Below are positions 12,291 through 23,675 of a stretch of DNA of 64,000 nt, one piece after another. The notes beneath the pieces are model-generated. The model was not told the DNA's origin. It ran no database searches and saw only the letters and a program-made list of their open reading frames with translations. This DNA is from Ceratopteris richardii. Its lineage: Eukaryota; Streptophyta; Polypodiopsida; Polypodiales; Pteridaceae. The position numbers and the translations under genes are program-made. Each line of letters opens with the position of its first letter. Position 1 is the stretch's first letter. The stretch spans positions 187,131,355 through 187,195,354 of the forward strand of contig CM035413.1 of NCBI GenBank assembly GCA_020310875.1, written 5' to 3'.

Positions 12291-12879
12291 AGAGTCCCCT
12301 CAAGGTGTATCATATGAACTTCGTGATGCCTACTTGCTCAATCTAGAAGTAGTGCTTGAATGGGCCAAAACTATATTGCCTATTTTGACCTTTCGACCTA
12401 AACATCCCATAGTGAGAACTAAAGATAAGGAAGTGATCACTTCTCAAAAATATCACCTATTAGCAAGACACATGTATAAGCACACCGATCAAGGCATACT
12501 AGCTTGCTGTGTAGAAGAGTGCGAGCATGCAAAATGGTTGCAACTTGCACATGTAGGTGTGGTACAACAACACCATTCGAGACATGGAACCCTACACACT
12601 CTGCAAAGGTTAGGGGTACATTGGCCAGCAATGGAAGCAGATGTCCATAGGATCTGTAAGGAATGCCCAATCTATAGTACTTAACCACCTGTGGAACATG
12701 CCACTCTATATCAAGTGTCGTTAGTACTAGATTGGAGTGAATCGTTAGTAGCCTTTCTCAAGACGAAAACATTCCCTCAAGAGATGACTTTGGTGAGACA
12801 AAGGAGCTTAGAATAGGAGGCACTAGACTACTCCCTCATTGGAAATAACTTATACAACTATGGAAGAGACGAATACCTA

Positions 12880-14038
12880 AGGCTATGTGTCCATGAGAGT
12901 GAATATCTCAAGATCTTGGAGACTTCTGACCAATGTGTAGCAGGAGGACACTTTGGACCAGATAGGGTGATCAAAGGCAATACTATTTGTAGGTCTTTGG
13001 TGGCCAACTCTTCACATGGATGCACATACCTACGTGAAGAGTTGTGATGTTTGTCAATGAACTCAATATCCTATACGTAAAGATGAGATGCCATTGAAAC
13101 CTATGATGGGTGGACGTGCATTCTCTAAGTGGGGAATAGACTTTGTTGGTCCTATTAATCCCCTAGCTAAGGGTTCACATGTTGAATACATTATTGTCAC
13201 CATAGACTATCTAACCAAATGGGTAGAAGTAAAAGCTACAATGAAGAATGATTCTCAAACGACTGCTAAGTTCTTATTTGAGAACGTGTTCACCAGATAT
13301 GGGCTACCAATAGAGCTAGTAAATTATAGAGGCACACACTTCTTGAACGAAGTCATTGAAAACCTTCTCCAAGAATTCTTGGTGATACATAAGAAGTCTG
13401 CCCCCTATCATCCACAAGCTAACGGGCAAGCCAAGAGCACCAGTAAGATCCTACGCAATGTATTGATAAAATTAGTTAATAATAGATGCTCTGATTGGGA
13501 CAAACAACTACACCATGATGTTTGGGCATACAGAGTTGCCTATAAAACGGTACTCCAAGCCACAGCCTTTCAAATGGTGTTTGGCCAAAATGCAGTGCTA
13601 CCATTGGACTTCTTGATACTTACATTGAAAGTAGCACAAGAGCATGACTGGAGTGTCCATGAGCTCTCCTCTAGAATCTTCGATCTTGAATGACTAGGTG
13701 AAACAAGATTTAGAGCAGCATTAGGAATTTATGCAGCCAAGAAAAGACAAAAGGCATATTTTGATGTACATATGAAGGATAAGGTTTTGAAAGCAGGAGA
13801 CCTATTCTTAGTCTACACTTTGAAGCAACATGCATGGAAATTAGAGAAGAGAGGCTATGGACCAATGATTATCAATAGGATCTCAACAAGCAGAGCAATC
13901 CAACTAACTACTCTAGAAGGCGACATCCTAACGAGTTACATCAGTGGATGCAGAGTCAAGTTAAATCAAGAACCCCTCACACAAGGAATGTTAAACCGAC
14001 TCAATACTGCAAAGAAACATAAAGAAGAAGAAAAATGA
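12880..14038 (+). pseudogene. Gypsy B: integrase
   Basis: Catalytic-core blocks are clear: KWGIDFVGPINPLAKG, the TRYGLP segment and YHPQANGQAKSTSKI. Upstream is a decayed HHCC zinc-binding region (GGHFGPD, then SCDVCQ-like sequence). Downstream (13,772-14,038) is the post-integrase tail with KAGDLFLVYT. No chromodomain is seen. Fossil, broken. Confidence 0.8.
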
Positions 14039-14209
14039 ATTCGAGAAGAAGCACAGGTAGAAGCTTTAGAACGAATCTGACGAATGAAATTGAGAAAACA
14101 AGGTAGAGATCAGCCTATGTTTGACACTCAAGAAGCTCTAAGTTATCACACGGCCATGTGTGAAGCCTCAAGTGAACGTTCCCATAGGATAATTGATTGA
14201 TGACCCTTT

Positions 14210-14548
14210 GTGACTCTAGAGGTAGGACAAGGAGAGAGTGCAAGGATCGTAAGGGCTTTGATTGACTCAGGAGCAGCCACTAGTGTAATTCAACTTTCTT
14301 ACTACCAAAAAGTGCAATTGAAGGTCAATCCTATAGAGGCATATCTCATAGGATTGGGAGGTGTGGAAACCCCTTGCATGGGTGAGGTGGAACTTCCCCT
14401 CTACATTCAAGAGGTTCTAATGGCAGTCAAAGTGCTAGTGCGATCAATGAGGGCTACTCCAAATTCTAAACAAATATGGGTGCCCAAGACTTTCTTACAA
14501 GCTCAAATAGCTTCAGGTCTACTCACAAGATTGAATCAACACTCATAG
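14210..14548 (+). pseudogene. Second retropepsin-like segment downstream of integrase
   Basis: About 110 open codons include ALIDSGAATSVI, the active-site signature of aspartic proteases (D-S-G-A), followed by a YLIGLGGVETP stretch. This lies after the integrase of element B, where a protease is not expected. It may be the remains of another element, part of the extra ORF module, or a captured protease domain. Confidence 0.5.
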
Positions 14549-14554
14549 GCACTC

Positions 14555-15180
14555 TTGGCACAAATCCCAAGGCAAACATTTACACTCCACACCATTACAT
14601 CTCTGGCCACACCTAGGAAAGTCAAGAAATGGGTACATAAAAAGTCCCAAATCCAACACAATCCAGTCCATAAACCTTTACATGTCAGCACCACTAAGAG
14701 CTACGATCCCACGATCAAAGTTGGGAGACTTAAACCCCATATCAAACCCCCTGACCCAATTTTGTAAATCAATCCACTCTAATGTAGGTACATTTTGAGT
14801 ATAGTGCACATCCAAAAGTATGCATCTAGGGGAATCACTAACCTACTTACCAACATTCACACACATCATGGGCACTCCAACCACTAACCCCTAACCACTT
14901 AAGATATTATGTTAGTATTGTGGCGGGAACACCATAACATCATGTTTCGTAGGCAATGCTAATATGCTTCTCTTCTTCTAGCAGATAAGCATCAAGATCT
15001 ACAAGCAGTATCATGGCAGAAACAATAGGCCTGAGCTCATAGGCAGGAGTGAGTACTGCGGGTATTGATGTGGAAAATCTACCAATTAAACTGCCACCAC
15101 CTGAACGACCTGTAGAGCTATGACACCTCCAACAAATACCCATACACGACCCTCCCACAGCAATAATGGAGAGAGTTCAT
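14555..15180 (+). other. Spacer between protease-like segment and extra ORF of B
   Basis: No conserved motif beyond short Pro/His-rich open stretches. No LTR signal. Taken as decayed internal sequence of element B. Confidence 0.4.
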
Positions 15181-18100
15181 GCAAACTCTCACTGCTTCAA
15201 TGGCATGCCAGGGCCCTTAGGAGAGGCTAAGTATATCTTGAAGTCCAAGTGTGAGTATGACAAGGCATGAGTATGATTTCAATTCTTTTCCAAAGAGTTC
15301 ACGTCTCTTCATAACACACCAAAAATTCAAAACATATGGCAATGTGCAAGGTGGCAGAATACTTTGAGGCACCCTTACCCAAACCGGATTTTCTATGTGT
15401 TATTATTTGGTATCAACATTACAGCCAAATGAGGAAAAGGAAAAACTAGGAACCTTTGTTCTTCCTTCCCTATTAGGAAAAAATGAATTGAAAAAGTTTG
15501 AACTTACCTTGGAGCTAGTGAGCTCTGCCTTGAACATGCACGAAACGCATGTGCCATCCGAGAAGGATGCTTTGATACCCAGTAACATGAATAATCAGAA
15601 ATTGCAAAAGTTAAAAGATATGGCGGCACTCACCCCAAATGTGTCCATCCCTCTCCATATGTGTATGCAATATTTTGCATTTCCTGGTCAAGATAGGTTC
15701 ACTCAACCCCATAAAAGGATCTGGTTTAGTCTTTACTTGACAGAGACGGGTGCCCTAATGATTAAGCGTCTTCTATGGATTATGGAGCAGCTGTACAGAG
15801 CGAATAAAAGGTCATCTAGGAAGCTAGTGGTGAATGGATGTTGTGCAATAATGTGCATCATCTAAAAATGCTTATCATATGATGTATCCATCGAATGCGC
15901 ACGGACCTAGTCACAATTACAGATGTTTAAAAGACACAAGAGTTCCACACATCAATCTAAGCGCATGAGGGGCTTAATCCCATGTGTCCAAACCTACAAA
16001 GTTCTCACGACTCCGGAAGTCTCACCACGAGGGGATGCCATCGTGCCTCGCATTACGATTTGAATTCCCAGTTCTGGATTTGAAGGCACATCCCAAGCTA
16101 CCCCATCTGCTCCTCCCACCCCACCGGAATTTGAATTCGCTACCAGGAGAGACGCTGAAGGGATGAGCACTTTCGACTTTGAATCTTTCTTGTAGAATAC
16201 ACAACTCTTGGATGTGGATTCTTTTCAAACACAGAATAATCGAGCACCTCCTCCCAAAGATAGAGAAAATCTAGAAAAGGCTGCCATGTACATTGGGATG
16301 AGGATCAGCAGAGAACTTTATCTCAACAACTAGAATGCCCAGAGGGTGAAGAAGAGGAAGAAGAAGAAGCCATCGGAGCCTCGGCATACACAATGGAACT
16401 CCAGAGGTTATATCAGATCATGGAATGGGTGCGGGCACAACAGTTACTTACTAAATAGAATAGTAGAATGCTCATGGCCCAGCTTTTGGAAGAAGCTAGG
16501 GTGGACTCTGAATATAGTGAAACTCTCCTGTTGATGATAGAAACCTATGGTGTAGTGGAAGCAATCTGATCAACAATACAGAGGCCTCTAGTTCAGTTTG
16601 ATCCACAAAGATTCCAAACACCACCACGATCAAGCAAAAACATTTAGATTCCCATCAGCACTGTGGAAGAACGTACCATCACATCTAAACTAATCAAAAC
16701 AACCCCCCAAGTAGCCAGAACTCGGGGCTAGGAACCCACAGTCACCCATGAAGATTCAACAAAGCCACTAACACTGACCCCCCCACCATCACACCCTCGA
16801 ACAAAAATTGTAGATATCACCTCGACCACTAACCCCATAGAGCGAACCTTCATCTTCATAGTCCCACTTCCAGTTCAAACAACCAACCTCCATAACCTTT
16901 GTCATATGCCATCTAGACACTCGATCCACCTTTCTCAGATTCCCTATCACCATGCCTTCTTTCATGGCCTTCCCGCCTCCAGGCTCTCACTTCCCACCCC
17001 CCATCCCACGAGTCCTTCAACCTACCCATGACTTCCTTTCTAGTAGGTTGCAAGACACCGCCCAACCCTTCTCATGGATCCCATTCCCAACATCCATAGG
17101 ACACTTATTCACCATGATCACACACACACCACCTACCATTCAGATATACATGGTAGACACCACACTCACATCCACTCTTGACAGTATGGATATTTCACCA
17201 CCCACAACACCTCCCCCTCCCCCCACACTTCCATCATCTCCCATCCCTCCTCCACCACTTTCAGCTGCACACACATCTCGAGTAGACACAACATTCATAC
17301 TTCCCATTCCCCAATTCCCTTCCCCTACATCCTCCACTATACAAACTGCACCTTCATCCATAGGTAATGCATTTGACACCATGTTTGTGTGTATGTCACA
17401 ATTAAGGATAGGATATAATCAGTTACAAGAACATAAACAACAATTACATGAGCACTCTGAAGCCCTACAACATCGTCTCACTACACTATGAGAGGATAAC
17501 GCCATCCTCTAAACACAGTTTCAGACATTATAGGAGGCTCATGGCATGTTGGAAACACAACTACAAAATGTAGATCAAGAAGCGATCCTAGGGATGGAAA
17601 GCCATTTACGAATGCATATGGAATGCAACTCAAAACACCAACACAATATGGCACTACTAAAACGACACCTTGCAGCAGCTCAAGAGGAAAATTGATGTTT
17701 ACAACTCCAAAACCAAGAGAACTTAGAGGCAACAATTGAGAACACACCCGGGGCACCCATCAATCCATCAAAATTTCAAGCCGTGACCCTAGAAAACATC
17801 AAAATTATCCTTGAAGACTATGCTACTCTACTCCTGCCACATAAAAATTATTAGAGGAATTGGATCAACTAACAGAAGGACACGACCATTGTCCCCCAAG
17901 CAGCAAACTCAATCTCATCACTTATCACTGACTCAGAAGCCCTATAGGATCTCAAAAAACAACTCACAGAATTGCAAGCACGATTACTACATTATGAAAG
18001 GCCACCATCCCCACCTGAGGCTCCCACAGATGAAGAAACAGTATCCATTCCTATGCAAAAAACATTTGAAGAAGACTATGCGCCACAACCCATTCTAGGC

Positions 18101-18770
18101 AGAGTAAAGATAGCTGAAGGGAAAGACATATTTGAAGTGTCATGACCCCTGTGGTTAAAACAGGTGGAAGAAATCGCGAGTTCTCATGAAGACCACACTG
18201 TGGTGCAAAATTAGGCCATGAGCATCATCAAAGAAACAGTGTTACAATCCAGTTATTTCAAAAACTTGGCCTATTCCCTCCTTCGTGACCTAGTTTCAAC
18301 CCAAGGACCTCCCCCTAGAAGCACAGAAAGGCAAGATCCATCAACTAACATGTTGGTAAAAGCTTTTAGAAACATACCTTGAAATGTTGCATACATGGAA
18401 CCATGCGCCTCTACATGTAATTTACAATCCATGCTTTGGTCAAGTCCCATGATGCACATCATGGAAAGCATTCAATATTAAAGTGTCGAGCAACACACAG
18501 TGCAAGGAATGGCTCAACTATCCATACATAGCACCACCGCAGGGACCACCATCAATAGCTTACATGATGGCAACAATCCGACACTGGATGCCTCGACTGA
18601 AGCCCATGCCAGATGTTGCGGCACAAATGATGTTGAAAATTCTAGATATGATGCAAGTTGTCCTCAAGACCTTTTGTAATACACAAGCATCCCAAGTGGC
18701 TCTACCGGGCTTCACCAATGGCAACTATGACCTAGTCTATGACATGAGCACCACCCCAAGCATTTGACTT
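15180..18770 (+). pseudogene. Gypsy B: extra ORF region (homologous to that of fragment A)
   Basis: The region around 15,395-15,865 resembles the globular N-terminal domain of fragment A's extra ORF (for example LGTFVLPSLLG and MQYFAFPGQDRFTQPHK). The middle (about 16.9-17.4 kb) is a Pro/Ser/Thr-rich linker. The part at 17.4-18.1 kb is a decayed Gln/Lys/Glu coiled coil. The end (18.4-18.77 kb) contains EWLNYPYIAPPQGPP and VAAQMMLKILDMMQVVLK, parallel to RWLDYPLLPSPP and a similar KIL-VLK helix in A. The domain order is the same as in A. Broken in many places. Function unknown. Confidence 0.6.
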
Positions 18771-18786
18771 GCCTATGCTTGGCATG

Positions 18787-20677
18787 CACGAATCAAGTAC
18801 CTCCCTGCATGAACTCCCAGCTGTTTTTCTCGACATTCCAGCTCCTGAGCTTGATATTGAATTGTTTGATAATAAGCATCTCCTTCTTTCATAATCCCTA
18901 CTAATTCCTTCTTAAGTTGAATTGTCAAACTCGTCTGTGCTTTTAGGGCAGAATTCACTTGAAAAAGATCGGCAGATGCAGCCTGTAATTCTGTAGTAGT
19001 CTGCTTACCAAAGTAGCCATTTCTTGCCCTCTCTGCACGACCTCATCAAGCTCGGCACGAGTTTCTTCTAAAAGATCACCGAGAGCAATCTGAGCATCCT
19101 CCTTATCCTGAACCAACTGATTAAATTGCTTGATTTCTTCATTACAAGCAGTTAAAAGAACCTCCTTGGCTTTTAACTCAGCCAATGCTACATCTTGTTG
19201 AGCAATTAGATTATCCTACTCTGTAATCCGAGCTTGAAGTTGCTGAAGCTGAACCTGCAAAGCATGGTTCTCTGCCTTAACTGCATTTGCTTCTTCCTGT
19301 AATGGGGCAATATCTGCCTCTAAAAATATCCACTTTGTGTTGTAATTCATGTCGAATATTATCGGTTGCCAACTTCAATTGCATAGGTAACTGCTGAGAA
19401 AACTCAATCAAGAGTCGACCCATAGATTCGAGTTCATGAAACATCGGGGTTGGAGAAGAAAGAACAGGATGGGATTGGGATGTAGAAGTGGAGAACAGAT
19501 GAGGGGAAGGTGGTGGAGAGTAGTTGGGAGAAGAGGATAGAGAACTGGGTGCATTGGTAACAACAGGCTCAACGAGGCCAATGGGCTCAACAGGGTTTAT
19601 TGGTGGAAGAATGGGTATAAGAGTATTCTGCTTGGTCACCTCAGGCTTGTTGATTACGACGTCAATCATGGCTATCATGTCGTTAAGAATTTCAGCAGCA
19701 ATATCCTTCACAGAGTCTTGATGCTGCTGATGAGAATCCACCCGAGAAGAAACTTCGTCGGAGTCTTCCAGGTTGGCACCTTGTTCCTGCTGCTTAATTG
19801 GAGAAGACGGACCAGAAGACTCAACGTGAATAGAAGTAGTAGTATCATGGAAAAATTTGTCTTCATGGCCAGTAGTTTATCCCTGCACTTGGCTCTCAGA
19901 GGGACTTATACGTCTGCGTTTCCGGTGAAGAAGCTGAAATAGATCCTCATCGTCATCATCCGCATCTTCGAGCACTTGAGTAGATTCTTCATGGAAAAAG
20001 ATGGGAGCGGTTGGAGGCAGTTGCACAGCTTGGAGCATCGAAAAAAGAAAAGTAAGGATATCGGGTAGACAAGAACGTGGAAGGTCACCCTTATTGACTT
20101 GTTTAATAACCGCAACACATTCACGGTGAATGCGCCGGAAATAGAATGAAGCAAAATTAATAGACTCACGGGAAGCGATATCTAGAATGGAATAAAATGG
20201 ACGGGCATTACCATAGGTACGTTTTTGGAGATTCAAAGTGGCTACTAAGAACTGCAGAGCTGTGCGCTCGGGCTCAGGTCTACATAAAATGGCGTACTCA
20301 TTAGATGAGTGCCGGGGAAACAACTCTATCATGGTGGCTACATGAAGAAGTGGACCATTTTCCAATCCTTCCATAGGGAGGCGGAAGGTTTCAGCAAATG
20401 AAGCTAAAGTAATAACAACGCAGGATGGTAAGCAGGCTATGGGCCAACACTGCTCTGTAGCAGGTGTAGAGGCGATGGCAGCAATGATTTGTGCATAAAA
20501 TGGTTGACACTCCACTGAATGCCAAGGCAATTCAGCGAAGGCCAGAAGACCACGGGTGCACAAGTACTCACTTACTTCAGGAGTGAGTCCTGCACGGAAG
20601 GTGGCGACATTCACGAGAGCTTCCATGGCACGCACAAATAAAGACAAGAACACAGACAACAAGGAACGCACAATCAC
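18787..20677 (-). pseudogene. Gypsy F: extra ORF region
   Basis: The start is a globular stretch of about 240 residues (AGLTPEVSEYL, LPWHSVECQPFYAQII, YFRRIHRECVAVIKQV), nearly the same as in element D. It ends in a short acidic run and the basic KRRRISPSESQVQG. A Pro/Ser-rich linker and a Gln/Glu/Leu-rich coiled coil follow. Broken. Confidence 0.65.
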
Positions 20678-20699
20678 ACAAACACAATAGCAATTAACA

Positions 20700-20940
20700 A
20701 GAAAAGAAACAAGATTAAGTAGTCACACAGGACACATGAGGCGCTCAAAAACCCCTAATCATCGTGCGGTATTGGAAAGATATCCGTCATACTTACGACA
20801 TGCATGCAGGAGAAGAAACAGTAACACAGGGCAGTGATTAATCATATTTAGATGCCATAACAAGGAGATTACGGTCAGTGATCAACCGAAATGCAGGGAA
20901 GGAAATAAAACAAATGACACACGAACAAGATAAGGTATAT
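20700..20940 (-). other. Spacer between integrase and extra ORF in F
   Basis: About 240 bp of non-coding sequence. It contains AAACCCTAATCATCG-type sequence (minus-strand leader of the extra ORF), also seen in D near 25.86 kb. It may hold the untranslated leader or an internal splice or initiation signal of the extra ORF. Only the conservation between F and D is seen. Confidence 0.4.
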
Positions 20941-20941
20941 T

Positions 20942-21748
20942 TCATCGGTTATCGGCAGATTGCTGATATGGGCGAAGCTTAGATCCATTAATCAGTTTTG
21001 GAAAGGGAACACCTGTTAAGGTTGCCAACCAAAAAATTACGGGTCCCACTTGGTCAGCAATCTGGTATGGACCAAACCACCTTAATTTAAAATTTCCAGC
21101 AGACCGATTTGCTTTAGCATTGTAGAATAACACAAGTTGCCCCACTGTAAACACAGGGGTCTTGAGGAAATGATCATGGGTACGAGCTTGACGAAGTTGA
21201 ACTTCTTGAAGAACCAGAAAACTCTCCCAGCGCTGTTCATCCAATGATCTGAGTGTAGCCAACCGAAATGGCAAGGATTCTTTCGGTAGCAATTTCTGAG
21301 CTAAAGCAATGCGTAGACTTGGCACTGCTACTTCCATTGGTGCAATAGCTTCTAATCCATAAGCTAGTTTGAATGGGGTCATGCCAGTAGCTACCTTGTA
21401 CATAGTCCAGTAAGCCCACAAAACTGCAGGTAGTAACTGGTCCCAATGTTCCGGACATTCCAAAAGCAATTTGCGGAGCATAGTAAAAAAAGTCTTATTG
21501 GTACTCTCCGCCAAACCATTGGCACGGGGATAATAAGGAGAGCTGAATTTGTGGACAATTTGAAATGTCTCCGTCAATACTTGCATTAAGTGGTTAGCAA
21601 AGTGTGTACCTTGGTCCGTAATGATTTCCGGAGGCAACCCATAACGAGGAAAAACGTCCTTCATCAGGCATTTAGCCACCGAAACTGTTGTGGCCGACTG
21701 TAATGCCCAAGCCTCCACCCACCGAGTGGCATAATTGGTACAAGTCAA
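20942..21748 (-). pseudogene. Gypsy F: integrase (core and C-terminal part)
   Basis: An open stretch of about 268 codons shows YGLPPEIITDQGTHFAN, YYPRANGLAESTNKT, the VLWAYWT and PFKLAYGLEAIAPMEV blocks, and the post-core GQLVLFYNAKANR and LRWFGPYQI segments of gypsy integrases. The N-terminal zinc-binding part is not in the fragment. No chromodomain. Confidence 0.85.
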
Positions 21749-21797
21749 GATATAGCGGTTGTTGGTGAGAGTAGTTGGGGGTGTTATTGGACCAATA

Positions 21798-23143
21798 AAA
21801 CGTATTTTTCTTCTTTACCTAACTCTTGAGGTAAAAGACTATTTGTAGCAGATGTTGGCGACTTGGAGTGAAGTTTTTTGAGTTTGGAAAATTTACCTCA
21901 TATTCAGTATATTCAGAAAATTCAGAATTTTTTTTAGATAAAAATTCAAAAATTTTAGTATTTTCAAAAAATCCTAAAAAATTCAGATTTTTTAATGTAC
22001 CAATCAGGTGGAGAATCTACTTTCTATGTTTGTCCTATTTTTTGGATACATGCTTGTATTCAAAAAAAGATCCTATCACTTGATTGAGAAGTGGAGTTAA
22101 CATAAAGAAAGTCAAGCAGATACTTTCACATTTCACCTGAGTAGAATATGAAGATATGAAGTATCAACTTGCATCTTTTGGAGTTCTCAAGGTGAGAATT
22201 TGTCCACTTGTGTTTCAGTAGAATTTGCAGATTCTTGAGAAGGATTTAGTTGAAGAAAAGTTTTACAACTTTATGTGAAAAGCATGGATACTTAGAGACA
22301 TTCAGGTAGCAAATCAAACATTTAGCCATGAAGGTTTGATGAGTGCAGATTCTACACAAGTATTTTGATTGGAGAGATCTTGATAGATCTTGAATGATCT
22401 TGAAGATCTTGAGTATTTATGAGTCAATTGTCTATCCTTTGTTTGTAAAATTCTTAGCATTGGAAGAAGTAAGTCAAAGATTATGATTCTATCAGATTTG
22501 TGTTGCAGAGAAATAGAAGAAGATACTTGTTATGTTGCAGAAGATTATGGATCCTAAAATGCTTTTAGTAAGGTTTTTTTTATTATGTAATGGATCAGCT
22601 AACCTTATTCTATAATATGGGAAGCTGAGAAGTAATAATGGAAGCTATTAGCAACTGCAATGCTAGTAAAAAGGGTTCAGAGATTTTGTTTCAGATACAG
22701 GTATTGATCATTGAAGATCAAATTTATTGAAAGAAAGAAGATGTTCCAAATTTCATAAAGTCTGATATATTTGAAGAATTCTAGATACTAGTGTTAAAGC
22801 ATCCAAGGCGTGATGAAACATGAAGACTTATTTTCAGCCATATGTGTAAGAATGCAGAGTCATACCTATAGGTATTCCTATATTAGGTATTCCTATATTT
22901 CCTTTGTCAATTTCTCTTTATGTTCCAGCTTTGAAAGAAGAAGGAAGAAGGAGAATGTTTGGAGAAAGTTCCTGTTAGGTGTTCCTTTTCAAGAGAAGGT
23001 TCTAGAGTTCTATTAAAGAGAAACTTGATATTTCAGAGAGGTATGTTAGAGGTGCACACATATATGATTATACCAGACTCTGAAGGAAAGAGGTATGAAA
23101 GACCTATAGATAGAACAAGGATAAAGACAAGATGACATCATAG
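21798..23143 (+). other. Left part of a probable non-coding LTR element J
   Basis: AT-rich, with many direct variants of TTCAGA/GAAGAT words and no coding frame of note. It ends at the ATAG target copy next to element D, and ATAG recurs on the other side of D (46,801-46,804). The style resembles the sequence to the right of D, which leads into an LTR. It is therefore read as the interior of one non-coding plus-strand element interrupted by D. This is inference. Confidence 0.4.
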
Positions 23144-23642
23144 TGTTAAAAGGACTTCGGTCTAGTCACTTTTAATCTCGGTTCCGGTTCTTGGGGATGG
23201 TTAGGGGTCTGACAGTGCAGAGGCCCTTTATTTGATTTTCCCAGTAACTTTCAACTACGCAGTTAATTATGATTCCAAGGTAATAACTTCTTCTACACAG
23301 TATTACTGTTCGTATTACAGTTATTCCTTACGCAGTACTTAACATGCGAGTTAGCAATCACAGTCGCACAGACTTGTTAATGTGAATATAACATTATTGT
23401 GTTAGTGTTTATTACTGCAATTTAACAAACAACATACAGTACTCGGTAATTCAGCAATATCGACACACGATCTTCTCCGCAAAGTCACCCAAATAGATAG
23501 TCTGGAGAACCCGTCTCTCCTGTCAAAGAACATCGTAATGCCCTTTCATTAATGGGTAAGAGTTACATCGTATCGCTATGCCCTTTCGGTGCATGCGACT
23601 ATGAACAATAGAATTACATGATTCCCATCCGACGGCCTAACA
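23144..23642 (-). repeat. LTR of gypsy D (3' LTR, left)
   Basis: 499 bp, beginning TGTTAAAAGG and ending GGCCTAACA on the plus strand. The other copy is at 46,302-46,800, the same length and about 93% identical by eye. ATAG lies immediately outside (23,140-23,143). Confidence 0.92.
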
Positions 23643-23675
23643 CTAGCACGCACAGTGGACTCGAACCCGCAAAAT

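Larger units (their letters stand above)
9810..18770 (+). mobile_element. Decayed Ty3/gypsy element B (pol plus extra ORF)
   Basis: Plus-strand gypsy element in the order: protease end, RT, RNase H, integrase, second protease-like segment, extra ORF. The YVDDLS form of the RT box and the MILGRPFLRQ protease tail fit the non-chromovirus (Tat/Athila-like) gypsy branch. No LTRs or target duplication are recognised, and no gag is visible upstream of the protease. It is heavily broken, with well over ten breaks, so it is old. Its extra ORF shares domains with fragment A, which lies head to head with it across the palindrome array. Confidence 0.85.
18787..21797 (-). mobile_element. Gypsy fragment F (integrase end plus extra ORF)
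   Basis: Minus-strand fragment of the same family as element D. In element order it has the integrase core and tail (21,748 down to 20,942), a short spacer, then the extra ORF (20,677 down to 18,787). It is closely parallel to D at 38.0-38.8 kb and 23.9-25.8 kb. It begins abruptly within integrase near 21,797 and stops against element B near 18,787. No LTR is visible. Broken, with several breaks in the extra ORF. The integrase part is one long open stretch. Confidence 0.8.

Noticed and set aside
20942-21748. Chromodomain at the integrase end
   Set aside because: The tail after the core has the ordinary post-integrase block but no chromodomain aromatic/acidic pattern. The RT boxes also point to the non-chromovirus side.
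23643-23668. tRNA gene
   Set aside because: Only a T-arm-like word is present; no D-arm, anticodon arm or acceptor pairing is found upstream.
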